DNA from: Girardinichthys multiradiatus
Taxonomy: Eukaryota > Chordata > Actinopteri > Cyprinodontiformes > Goodeidae
Direction: 5' to 3'
NCBI RefSeq assembly: GCF_021462225.1
Contig: NC_061811.1
Coordinates: 25,691,663-25,755,662, forward strand
Length of the DNA: 64,000 nt
Position numbers and translations under genes: made by a program. The stretch's first letter is position 1; every line of letters begins with the position of its first letter. Shown here one piece after another: positions 53,856 to 64,000 of the stretch. The notes below the pieces were generated by a model, which was not told the DNA's origin, ran no database searches, and saw only the letters and a list, made by a program, of their open reading frames with translations.

Positions 53856-55895
53856 AGTCACAGGATTCACAGGACAATTATATCTATGCTGAAAGTAAAT
53901 ACTAATTAGGTGACATCTGCAATTAATTGTTTTGACCTCATTGTATTTATGAGAATCACAGTAAAGTGGCTCTTCAAAAAGCACGGCACACTTTTTTAGT
54001 TTGCAAATGTAACTGTTAAATCATCTATCGTTTCCATTCAAAATCGCAGTCATACTCTAGTGCTAGTCTATTACAGGAAATCCCTATAAAACACACTGAA
54101 TGTTGAAATTTTAAAGTTAAGAGTAGGTACAGTTTTCCTAGAAACAGGAAAGCAGTCTTTTTGAAGAAATTCACTAATATTATGGTGTCTGGTTGCTGGT
54201 ACAGTTTGAAACCCACAAACTACAGCATCTATAAAAGAATTTTGACTGATATGTCTGTTACTTTTAAATATACCTTATTCTCCATGATTCATCTATGAAT
54301 TTTAAATTAAACTATTATTGTATGTTAATTTGGGTATGTATTATTGTCATGTAATCTTTAAGTTGCCTATGGATTTGTATAGGTAACAAACAAAATACAT
54401 GAAAAGGCATGGAAAAATTACGATGCAATCAGATGGAATTTAATAGGCCAAAGATTTGAAAAATATTGCTTAACCTTTTTATCACTAATGATTAAGAATT
54501 ATGAGCTACATTTAAAGAGCAGGGGTATTGGATTTATAGCAACTCTGAGAATTTTCCTCTAAGAGCTAACAGCTTTATCAGCTTTACAACAGCAACAAAG
54601 GTTTTTTTGAGGGGTTGTTTGGGGTCAGTGAAAACAAGCTGAAAACACAGCAGCAACATATCATCACCACCTTTTTAAGTTGTTGTATGACTCTCCATAA
54701 ACTGTTTCCTGCCTCTATTGAGTCCTGAGGGAAATATTTGCTTTGAAAGGCTCCACTACATTCAGCTACCAGCTGCTAACTGAGCTTGCCTCTGCTTTGG
54801 TGCAGAGCAGGTAACGAACTGTGTTGTTGGATGGGTATTTAAACATGCACAAAATTCATGAAAACTGAGGGAACGTGTAGAAAGGATACTTTAACGTAGG
54901 CTCAAGTAGAAGACAATCACATGTTTATATTCTCCTCACATGCTTTCAGTTCTAGTATTACATAATAACCACCTACACCAAAAATAAACAAAGAAATGTT
55001 TTTTTATCTGAAATATTATTATTTAGTAATTGTATTTTTGTTGTTCCATTTTGCACTAGCTATAAGACTTTATCTGAACTTTATCTTCTGCATTTTGCTT
55101 CAGTCTAATTTCAGTGTACTCCCCTTAGTGCAATACTTTTCCTTTTGTTTTCGCTTCAAGGGACAAACTGCTGTGTCGCAATAAACACACTGGAAAGTGC
55201 CAACGTGTCAGGAGTACTGCAAGGTGGAGTTTTTACAGGAAAACACTTCCACCCACCATATGTTATTTTTCTGTGTTATGTCCTCTCCACTTGCTAACCA
55301 GTGAAATGGCGAGAGCTGCATCAGGCACATGAAAGTCAACAGACAGCAGAGAAACATTCTGAGATAAAGATCTCCATCTCTCTGCGGCCACCTTTAATGG
55401 TCAAATTCAGACAAGCAAAGCAAAGATCCCGTCACCTTCTGCAGACCGCGTGTGCAGAACTGTTATCTGAAGCAGCAGTCTTGGCCTGAGGGGTTCAGAG
55501 TGGATTCCTAAGATGTTGTCATCTCATACTCTTATCTGATAACACTTTATAATCCCTCAAAATCATCCCCTTTCAGTGTCTAGTTAATGCTTAACATTGA
55601 GGCTTTTCAGTGGATCACACTAAGAAATAGGGTCAGTAACCTTTCAGTTTTTTTATCTTCACAGTGTGAGCTTTTAAGTGACAGTTTTTGATTTCAGGGG
55701 ACATGCTTTCCAAAACATTACACATCTATTTATGACTTGAAATGACATTGCATTAGTTAAAGGGTCCAAAACCCCTTTGTTATTCTTTTTTATGAGATAA
55801 TGACAATTTATTTCATGTACCTGCCATTAAAACCACAAACTTCAGTGTGTTGATATATGTTGTTGATATATTATGTGATACACCAACAGAAACAC
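53856..55895. other. Unassigned intergenic DNA
   Basis: About 2 kb without a recognised repeat. The stretch 54700-54830 (CTACCAGCTGCTAACTGAGC and around) and 55290-55490 are less AT-rich and free of repeats; conserved non-coding DNA is possible but unproven. Confidence 0.4.
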
Positions 55896-55899
55896 ATAA

Positions 55900-56512
55900 C
55901 AGTGAACTGGATATTTTTCAAATGAAAATTAAAAAACTGTGACACGCATTTATTCGATCCCCTTTTCACCGATACCCCTCTAAATAAAACAAATTTCCTT
56001 TAAATGTCACTTAATCAATACATTGAGTCCCATTGTATGTATTTTATCATTTCATTTTTTTATTATAAATAGAGGTGTTCTGTGATGGTCCCTGAGGTCA
56101 AACATGATGGTGGCAGCATCATGTTGTGGGGATGCCTTTCTCTAGCAGGAACAGGGAAAGGGGTGCTCTGGTCAGATGAGATCAGAATAGCACTTTTTCT
56201 CCTATATTCCGTAATAAATGTTTGGTGGAAAACTAATTTCCCCTTCAGCCTAAAAACAGCATGCCCATGGTGAAACACGGTGGTAGCAGCTTCATGCTCT
56301 GGGGATGCCTTTGTTTTGGCTGGATAAAAATGTTTCTCAAACCTTTCAGGTATTTGTAAAAAAAAAATTTAATCCATTCCTTCTACTTCACAATTATGCA
56401 CTGCTTCATGATGGTTTATGCTTGAAGTGTTAGAGTTTGTGGTTGTAATGTCACAGAAAGTGGAAAGTTCAGAGCACCACCATATTTTTTACAAGGCACT
56501 GTAAGTAGTGTT
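55900..56512 (+). pseudogene. Decayed, rearranged Tc1-like element
   Basis: The glycine-rich transposase block appears twice: AACATGATGGTGGCAGCATC at 56100-56119 and ACACGGTGGTAGCAGCTTCA at 56275-56294. Both are followed by a GGGGATGCCTTT stretch. The right part (56385-56510) carries CTTCACAATTATGCACTGCT, GTTTGTGGTTGTAATGTCAC and ACAAGGCACTGTA, the end of a common fish Tc1-like family. The doubled block means that either two copies were fused or a segment was duplicated. No usable coding frame. Confidence 0.7.
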
Positions 56513-57360
56513 TTGTACAAGTTTGGAATTAATGACATTTTTTCTAAATCCACACTGATGAATTATATATATGTGCATATCCAGTGCAAAATATTTTCTT
56601 AGAACAAGTCATACTTTTACTTTCTGCATCTACTACTGCTCTGCTCTGTATTAAAGCGAGGAAGGATAATAAAAAAATAAGCCTGAGCCCTGGTGATTAC
56701 GGCTAATTCCCTGGCATCGTTGTAGGTTGACTGTTCTGGTTCCTCTGGAGGTATGTGTGTATAATTTAAAAAGAAAGAATTGAAACCATTGTGCCTTTTT
56801 GAACCAAAAGAATCACTTTAAAGGGGCATTTTAGCTGTGTTGACTACAGTGAAGTACTTCCTAAAGAAAACTGTTTGTTCTTATGACGGATCTTCGTTGA
56901 GGTGCATCCAGGAAAGACAGATGAGGCAATATGTATGAAAATGAGAACAGCAATGTTGCAAGAGCTTCAGTGCCGACAGAGAGGGGATGTTTGTAAAATA
57001 CTACCACCCCCACCCCCTTCTCAGAATGTTATTGCTTTGGAATGCATAACTTGTCAGGGATCCCAGCAAGGCCACCAGTGATATGGACTACAGCAAGAGT
57101 AACAACATGTACAGAGAGAGAATTGCAGACAGGTACATGTATTATATACAACTACAGATCCATAATCAGTGCATGCGTCCTACTGTATATCTCTGTATAT
57201 CTCACTCTGTCACAAGGAAAAAAACAGTTTGCTCAGATTACAATGACAACAACTTATACAGCTATGCGTTTTCAGCTTGCTTGTTTCTTTGTAATCCTGT
57301 TAAAGATGTTTTCTGCCTTCTTTGTTTCAACTTTCCATCCATTTCTCTATATTATGAATA
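56513..57360. other. Unassigned intergenic DNA
   Basis: No recognised repeat. The open frames at 57042-57485 are hydrophobic and cysteine-rich but AT-driven and overlap a Tc1-like remnant; I do not call them genes. Confidence 0.4.
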
Positions 57361-57363
57361 TAT

Positions 57364-58245
57364 TGCCTTGTAAAGTGTTACACTTCTTGAACTTCACATC
57401 TTGTCATATCTTAACCACAAACTTTAGTGTATTTTGTTATAATTTGGTGAGCAACACAAGGCAGTGGCGGCCTCATGCTGTGTGAATACTTGTGGATGGA
57501 GCTATATACAAAACAATCATAAAGAAAATCTATTAGGGGCTGCAAAAGATCCAACCAAAAATCTTGAGAATTGCCAATGAATGTTAATGCTCAAAGGCTT
57601 TACATCCAATCTGCTTGAGTTTGTCAAAGTTTTTGTCAAAGAGAACGGGAAAAAAGTCAGTCTATGTGCAAAAATGATGCTGAGCGGACATTTGCATTTG
57701 GTGTCTCTGGGATTGTCTACAAGTTATATTGTGGCCCGATGTTAAGTGCATTTACAGATTTGATCCAGGACATTTCTGGGTGAAAAGTAATATCAATATG
57801 GGTCCTTTTTGTGTCGTGCACCTTCAATCTTTTTCAACAACAACCGTTTGACACACATCTAAAATCTACATAAGAAGCTCAAAGTGTTTTGCTTTTTCGG
57901 TTTGATTTCGTTTACTTATGTGGATCCTATTCAAGAGGCCCCACATGCAGCCATGCCAGAACCTATTCAGCCTGTATCAAATCCCTATACAGATAACATC
58001 CACACTTTGGCTGGGTAGAGCCATACCAGAAAAGACTTGCAGCTGTAACAGCAGCAAAAGGTAGTTCTACAAAGTTCTGACTCAGAATGGCTGAATTAAA
58101 TGCATTTTTGGATATTTATGAGTGCAAAATGTTGTAAATTACATACCATTTTTATTTCACTTTACAATTATGCACTAATTTAAAATCTGAATGAAATACT
58201 CCAAAGCTTGTGGTTGATAATCTGATATAATGTTGAAACGTTCAA
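57364..58245 (+). pseudogene. Decayed Tc1-like element
   Basis: The left part contains GTGTTACACTTCTTGAACTT and ACCACAAACTTTAGTGTATT. The right part contains AGCAGCAAAAGGTAGTTCTA, CACTTTACAATTATGCACTA and AAGCTTGTGGTTGATAATCT. These correspond to the two inverted ends and the transposase C-terminus (AAKGSSTKF-like) of the large fish Tc1-like group. The middle is heavily mutated. It ends just before the TA microsatellite that received copy D. Confidence 0.7.
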
Positions 58246-58248
58246 GGG

Positions 58249-58277
58249 ATATATATATATATATATATATTATTATA
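58249..58277. repeat. (TA)n microsatellite, target of copy D
   Basis: About ten TA units (58251-58271) followed by TTATTATA, directly against the left end of copy D. Confidence 0.95.
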
Positions 58278-59812
58278 CAGGTCCTTCTCAAAATATTAGC
58301 ATATTGTGATAAAGTTCATTATTTTCCATAATGTCATGATGAAAATTTAACATTCATATATTTTAGATTCATTGCACACTAACTGAAATATTTCAGGTCT
58401 TTTATTGTCTTAATACGGATGATTTTGGCATACAGCTCATGAAAACCCAAAATTCCTATCTCACAAAATTAGCATATCATTAAAAGGGTCTCTAAACAAG
58501 ATATGAACCTAATCATCTGAATCAACAAGTTAACTCTAAACACCTGCAAAAGATTCCTGAGGCCTTTAAAACTCCCAGCCTGGTTCATCACTCAAAACCC
58601 CAAACATGGGTAAGACTGCCGACCTGACTGCTGTCCAGAAGGCCACTATTGACACCCTCAACGAATAGGCTGTTCCCAGAGTGCTGTATCAAGGCACCTC
58701 AGTGGGAAGTCTGTGGGAAGGAAAAAGTGTGGCAGAAAACGCTGCACAACGAGAAGAGGTGACCGGACCCTGAGGAAGATTGTGGAGAAGGGCCGATTCC
58801 AGACCTTGGGGGACCTGCGGAAGCAGTGGACTGAGTCTGGAGTAGAAACATCCAGAGCCACCGTGCACAGGCGTGTGCAGGAAATGGGCTACAGGTGCCG
58901 CATTCCCCAGACCTGGGCTACAGAGAAGCAGCACTGGACTGTTGCTCAGTGGTCCAAAGTACTTTTTTCGGATGAAAGCAAATTCTTCATGTCATTCGGA
59001 AATCAAGGTGCCAGAGTCTGGAGGAAGACTGGGGAGAAGGAAATGCCAAAATGCCAGAAGTCCAGTGTCAAGTACCCACAGTCAGTGATGGTCCGGGGTG
59101 CCGTGTCAGCTGCTGGTGTTGGTCCACTGTGTTTTATCAAGGGCAGGGTCAATGCAGCTAGCTATCAGGAGATTTTGGAGCACTTCATGCTTCCATCTGC
59201 TGAAAAGCTTTTTGGAGATGAAGATTTCATTTTTCAGCACGACCTGGCACCTGCTCACAGTGCCAAAACCACTGGTAAATGGTTTACTGACCATGGTATC
59301 ACTGTGCTCAATTGGCCTGCCAACTCTCCTGACCTGAACCCCATAGAGAATCTGTGGGATATTGTGAAGAGAACACTGAGAGACTCAAGACCCAACACTC
59401 TGGATGAGCTAAAGGCCGCTATCGAAGCATCCTGGGCCTCCATAAGACCTCAGCAGTGCCACAGGCTGATTGCCTCCATGCCACGCTGCATTGAAGCAGT
59501 CATTTCTGCAAAAGGATTCCCGACCAAGTATTGAGTGTATAACTGTACATGATTATTTGAAGGTTGACGTTTTTTGTATTAAAAACACCTTTTTTTGTAT
59601 TGGTCGGATAAAATATGCTAATTTTGTGAGATAGGAATTTTGGGTTTTCATGAGCTGTATGCCAAAATCATCCGTATTAAGACAATAAAAGACCTGAAAT
59701 ATTTCAGTTAGTGTGCAATGAATCTAAAATATATGAATGTTAAATTTTCATCATGACATTATGGAAAATAATGAACTTTATCACAATATGCTAATATTTT
59801 GAGAAGGACCTG
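58278..59812 (+). mobile_element. Tc1-like transposon, copy D
   Basis: This 1535-bp element has the same ends as A-C, flanked by TA at 58276-58277 and 59813-59814. It is about 74 bp shorter than copy A because of two internal deletions in the transposase, plus small indels near the right inverted repeat (59580-59605). The ends are intact, so it might still be mobilised in trans (inference). Confidence 0.95.
58606..59534 (+). pseudogene. Tc1-like transposase, copy D, two deletions
   Basis: It begins at ATG 58606 as in the siblings. A 34-bp loss after codon 18 removes most of the first helix-turn-helix, shifts the frame and creates a TAG at 58666-58668. A second, in-frame loss of 42 bp (near 58910) removes about 14 residues covering the VKPLLNQKQRQKRL segment. 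From 58713 the protein is open to 59534, with FSDES, HDLAPAH and NPIE kept. The conserved Trp in VMVWG is Arg here. No full transposase can be made. Confidence 0.93.
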
Positions 59813-59814
59813 TA

Positions 59815-60419
59815 GTCACCCTTTGAGTCATTTTTTTGCTGTCCATTCTGTTTCAAGGCTGATCTTTGCACTCATTTGTTCTGTCTTTCAGAAGAATGTG
59901 TCTATGTCTGTGGTTGTTTGTATCTATTTATTTTCATTAGCATATTATCCTTGTAATTTTTTGTCTTTTGTAGTTGTTAAGTGTAGGTGATCGCTGTGCA
60001 TCTCATTGCAGCTGCTTAGTGTCTAATTATAATAATTTGTTTTAAGACCTTTTCTCCTTGTAGCCACTTGGGTACTATACTTGTATACTTTGTGATTTTC
60101 AATCTTTCTGACAATGCTTTGTCGCTTTATGGGAATGTCTTTTATGGAACATCTTCAAAGATGTATGATTGCCTTTGTCTCTTTGTAGTAGTTTACATCT
60201 CATAGTGCATCTTTAGTGCATTTTTATCACCAATATTGCTCACTTTGTGGCTCTTGTCTGACTCACAGGTTTTACCTAATTTTGATATCCTCGTATTTGT
60301 TGTGTTTTTATAGATACTCTCAATTTCTTTGAACATTTGAGTCTCCTTGGATTTTTTAACACTTCTTGAAAGCAATTTCCCACCTACTGATCTGGTCAGA
60401 CATTTACATACTTGTTAAG
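59815..60419. other. Unassigned intergenic DNA
   Basis: T-rich spacer without recognised repeat or ORF. Confidence 0.45.
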
Positions 60420-61745
60420 GACAGCCTAACAACCTTACCCTGTCTTTCCACGGGAAGACAGGGTAAAGGAGAACCCTCTTGCCCAGCCGATACATTCTTC
60501 TCTGGATACAAGATGGATTCCTGGCAACAGTGGAAAATTGTGTGCTTGACTACAATGTCGGTTGAGGACGCAGAAAACGTTTATATATTTGGATTTTTGA
60601 TAACAGGATTTCTGCTTTTTGGAGCCGGCGGTTACCTGACTTATCGAGTGAGTAGCAAAACGTGGGCAGCTGTTCAAAGCTGCCTGTGATGCTGGATGGA
60701 GTCTGCAGAGCGATCAATGCTCAGACTGAATTGTTAAGAGAGCTAAGCTGCAAGCTGTATACGGTTCTTGAACAGAATTGTAGCCTGGAAGCGGTTTTGG
60801 ACTCAGAGGTGAAAGGATTTAATCATGGAGAAGGTTGTTCGCTCGAGAACTGCGGGAAAGTCCCAGAAATTTGGATATTTGGATTCGCAATTGAGAGATA
60901 ACAATAAAAACTCTTAAAGCAGTTGGAAATCCACACAACTGCTTGAACCAGAACATTTATTGTTTTTCTAAATCTGGTGCCCCAACGTGGCCTTGGAAAC
61001 TTCTGCTAAGTGGCTGTCTCCTGGATGTTTTGTAAACATGGCGCTCTTTCCCAGCACCCCCGAACAGCTGTGACCCAGATAAGACAGTGCGGCCAATTGA
61101 GAAAACTTCCACCTCTCTCCTCAAGGACAATGGCGCTCTATCTGTGTTGACAGAACACTCAGTTATATATTCGCACCCCCAGGATTCCACCGCACTCTTG
61201 CAAAATCTTTTCTTCTTGTGTGTTGCTTAGCCCTGCACCTAATTATGTGATTTCATTACTTTTTCATAGATTTTTAGTTTTATCAGAAGGATTACCAGCG
61301 AAAACCAAACATTATTAGTAATAGAAAATTTAGACTATAGCTGCTCTTACACCAATGACCCAGCTTTCTTAGTTAGACTACAATGGACTGTTATTACTTA
61401 GTTCAACTTCAGTACCAGTAAAAGCAATATATTATTAGTACCTGAAAATGTGGATTAAAGCTGTTTTGTACCAGTGACTCAGCTTCCCTAGTTAGAATTC
61501 ATTGGAATGATGATACTATCAATATTATCATCTTATTTAGCATAAGATTCTTTATTATTAAGAGTGGCTTGGAACCCATTTCTACCAGTAAACCCGGAAG
61601 GATAATTAATTATTATTACTCCCAAGGATTATTAGTTTTATTTGATTTGTTTTTCTGTGTTCTGTATCATTATAATGTTTTTCCTCATGTACAGCGCTTT
61701 GAGTGCTTTGTTGCTGAAAAACGCTATATAAATAAACTTGACTTG
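60420..61745 (+). mobile_element. Retroposed repeat with membrane-protein ORF and LINE-type tail
   Basis: The right part (60985-61745) matches 23960-24785. It ends with TGTACAGCGCTTTGAGTGCT, ATAAATAAACTT and a GACTT array, a tail of L2-LINE style, so it was presumably copied by an L2-type machinery. Within it a segment of about 75 bp is present twice in tandem (near 61310-61385 and 61428-61505, each with TAGCTGCT/AAAGCTGTT, ACC(A)GTGAC-CAGCTT and TTAGTTAGA). The left part contains the ORF at 60513-60901. I do not recognise the family; the left boundary is approximate. Confidence 0.6.
60513..60901 (+). pseudogene. Unassigned membrane-plus-coiled-coil ORF, frameshifted
   Basis: From ATG 60513 the frame reads MDSWQQWKIVCLTTMSVEDA, then one hydrophobic helix (IFGFLITGFLLFGAGGYLTY) that looks like a single membrane span, then a basic stretch. 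The frame is lost near 60680, where it meets a stop at 60687-60689. The next frame, from about 60690, continues with RAINAQTELLRELSCKLYTV, a heptad-like stretch suggesting a coiled coil, to a TAA at 60899. Together this looks like one protein of about 130 residues with a one-base lesion. There is no RNA-binding, nuclease or polymerase motif. It might be an accessory or ORF1-type protein of a retroelement, or a captured host exon. I do not assign a function. Confidence 0.45.
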
Positions 61746-62485
61746 ACAAAGGTGTAAAAAATAGAGGAGACAGGTTTTAAATTGAAAAAAGTGGGTTTTA
61801 TTTACCCAAAAATATGAAAAAAAGGTTAACAAATCCAAAACTTGTATAGGCAGGGCAATAAAAGAGGTCAACTCAATAAACTCAGAAATCATGACTAACC
61901 AAACCTCAAACATACATAAGACAAACTGACCTCCTGAACTTCTTCTCCATCTTCTTCTTTAGTTTTTAATAGCAGCTTACATCCAAAAATGTTGCACTAT
62001 TGCCATCTCTTGGATTTTATTTTAACCTAATTTTGTGTCCCTAAATGATCTCCTGAGCTGACTTATAAGGGAACTTAAATAATGGTTTAGCTAAACCATA
62101 TGACACACAAGTGAAAGACCAAATGGCTGCCACATAACAAACTAACACAAAACAATGAAATAATCTTCAAACGCCCCACAACACGTGGTTCAGTCTGTTA
62201 GCAATACTTCAGGTCCTTCAGCCCTTTGCCAACCAGAAAGGAGAAGCCAAACCCCCAGGTGTTGATATGTGTGCACCCCAAATAAAAGGTGTGATGGAAA
62301 AATAAGCTAATTTAATAAACAAACAATATATTGTATGATGAAGAAAATATATTTGAAGTAGTGACTACAAAGTAAACTAAAGTGAAACAAGCTAGTGGTG
62401 AGGTGTGGATCTTACCATGTGTGGCTTGCCATCACAATACTCATTATCAACATGAATGTCATAATACTCAAATGTATTAACATGG
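61746..62485. other. Unassigned intergenic DNA
   Basis: AT-rich spacer; no repeat or exon recognised. Confidence 0.45.
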
Positions 62486-62489
62486 GTTC

Positions 62490-62930
62490 AGATATTTACA
62501 TACACCCCACCTATGTTTGGATAAATATCCCATTGCAAGTTTGATGTGCTTCTAGCTAGATATCTGACCAGTCTTCTTAGCAGAATTGATGGATTTTATT
62601 TAAAATTGTTGGTTTCCTGGCACAGACCTGACTTTTAAGCACAGCCAGTACATTTTTAAATACCTGTTGTCAAGGGCATTCACCCAATTTTGGAGGTAGT
62701 CTTCCTTGGTCAATATCCCATTTAACTGTTATGCTCCAGTACCGATGGGAATGCCCCACAGCATGAAGCTACCACCTCCATACTTGACAGTTGCTACAGG
62801 GTTTTTAACTTCAAAAGTCTCACCTTGTCCTTATGGCAAATAGTTCTATTTTCCTTTCCTCTGATCATAAAACTTTTCTCCAGGGGGAATTTGGATTGTC
62901 CATGTAGGTAGGAACACATTTCAGTCGAGC
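62490..62930 (-). pseudogene. Decayed Tc1-like transposase fragment, minus strand
   Basis: GGGAATGCCCCACAGCATGA and AGCTACCACCTCCATACTTG (62749-62787) are the reverse complement of the glycine-rich Tc1-like block. TTTACATACACCCCACCTAT near 62497-62516 resembles the outer end of a Sleeping Beauty-type inverted repeat. TTCCTTTCCTCTGATCATAA at 62852-62871 fits the antisense of the SDE region. The frame is broken many times. Confidence 0.65.
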
Positions 62931-64000
62931 TGTAGAGTTTTTATTTTGGAGCAGAGGGCTCATTTTTAGCACCCTTGCCCATTTGGCTCCTCACCCACAA
63001 GTGCCCTTTTAGTAAAATTATAATTTCACTTAACCTTTAGCATTTCACCCCTGTGACACACGGTGAGTAGCAGATTGTGGAGGCTGGAACACTGGTCCAG
63101 ATTCGAAAACAGTTATTGGTCAATAAACCAGTAATTGAGTTAAATAATAAGATACGCATACTTGTCAGACAACACGACAACTTTGTACTGTTTCTACTTC
63201 ATCACTGATGGTAGAGCAGTGAGAGCAGAGGCACTGAAACACAACACAAACACGCAGGGGGAGAAAAGAAGAGGGTTCTGCGCTCTCTGAGCAGGAGGAG
63301 ACAGGTGAGGAGATGCTATTATTATCAGACCATTCAGGTTTTATCACTCAGACAGTAGTTGTTGTTGTGTCATGAGCTAGCTGCAAGCAAAAGACTTTGT
63401 AGGTGCCTAAACAGCCTCTTCCCTTTTGTGTTAACAACAGCTGTCACTAACCAGTATTACTATGCTATTGGTAGAAAAGCTACTACTGTGAAGTGATGTG
63501 TGATGATGAAATGGATTGCTGCAATTTATTTATATATAAAACCTTTTGGGGGGCCAATGAAAATGCAGTTATTCTTCTATCAGTCAGCTGTTTTAGAGAT
63601 TAGAATGAAGTAAATCATTGTGTACAGTGGATTATATCACATTTCTCTGTCAAAATTTCTCCCCTCAACTAATGATGTATGTTTCAGTTTAATATGATAT
63701 GGTTTTATGAAATATGTAATCTTTTTCTTATTCATTCAAGACATTAATAATCATCATTTTTAGGAACTTGATGAGATATTAGTGTGTGAAGCTTAAACTT
63801 TTTGTCTTGTTAATACATTGAATAAATGTTTATTTCTGCCTATTATATATGAATGCTGCACTACCTGATTTTATGAAACTGAAACAAATGTATAAGCTTG
63901 AATGATGTGACCCTCCATCACTGCCTCACACATGGAGGCTGATGGAGCATACACTGCCTCATAAACACACAACCAGAAAGTATGAGAACAACAAGCAGCG
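62931..64000. other. Unassigned DNA to the window end
   Basis: The segment 63180-63320 is less AT-rich and purine-rich (GAGAAAAGAAGAGGG, GAGCAGGAGGAGACAGGTGAGG) and could be an exon edge or promoter: CAG|GTGAGG at 63302-63310 resembles a splice donor. It lacks a long frame on the plus strand. No gene is called. Confidence 0.35.

Noticed and set aside
57042..57485. 147-codon open frame with hydrophobic C-terminal half
   Set aside because: Overlaps a Tc1-like remnant at its right end, AT-driven composition, no domain or splice context.
63165..63347. Possible exon with donor-like CAG|GTGAGG
   Set aside because: A single donor-like site in purine-rich DNA, with no acceptor, frame or homology; insufficient.
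1..64000. CRISPR arrays, prokaryotic operons, riboswitches
   Set aside because: The window is vertebrate-type DNA; the tandem arrays present are micro- or minisatellites without spacer structure.

Overview
The window looks like gene-poor, AT-rich, repeat-dense intergenic (or large intronic) DNA from a teleost fish. The evidence is the mix of repeats: many Tc1-like elements of different ages, L2/CR1-like and RTE-like LINEs, a Ty3/gypsy element, gypsy-type solo LTRs, a tRNA-derived SINE piece and long (TG)n and poly-G tracts. The species cannot be fixed from this. I found no convincing host exon, tRNA or rRNA gene. Every long protein match belongs to a mobile element, and recognisable elements cover roughly half of the window or more (estimated by eye).

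Layout. 1-795 is a dispersed repeat of unknown class (second copy 28108-29105). 1381-2989 is Tc1-like copy A, with an uninterrupted 334-residue transposase. 5190-7000 holds two decayed Tc1-like remnants. 9157-10034 is a pogo-like miniature element. 10037-12366 has simple repeats: T25, (TG)n and G22. 12369-16013 is an old Tc1-like element that received a solo LTR (15262-15779) and Tc1-like copy B (13470-15078). 17200-20474 is a near-complete LINE, followed directly by an internally deleted RTE-like LINE (20511-22680) with an 11-bp target duplication. 22771-26033 carries two more solo LTRs and a LINE-tail repeat.

The most layered part is 29111-38105. An old Tc1-like element holds a SINE-like repeat (29369-29712), a LINE tail (37391-37556) and a Ty3/gypsy element (29792-36778). 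The gypsy reverse transcriptase is split by Tc1-like copy C (32208-33817), and it also carries a 105-bp duplicate of its own integrase. 40840-45795 is an L2-like LINE broken by a tRNA-derived SINE piece and an 867-bp solo LTR (43384-44250). 48152-58245 is mostly decayed Tc1-like remnants, one hosting a solo LTR (50039-50543). 58278-59812 is Tc1-like copy D, inserted in a TA microsatellite. 60420-61745 is a retroposed repeat with a small membrane-protein-like ORF that I cannot assign.

The elements do not cooperate as a pathway; their relation is historical. The nesting gives an order: old Tc1-like lineages and LINEs first, then LTR elements, then the young family A-D. Copy A supplies an apparently intact transposase, while B, C and D keep ends that could in principle be mobilised in trans (inference). 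No new functional system was established. The best candidates for something undescribed are the membrane-ORF repeat at 60.4-61.7 kb, the self-templated integrase patch in the gypsy element, and the miniature pogo element that kept a DNA-binding domain.
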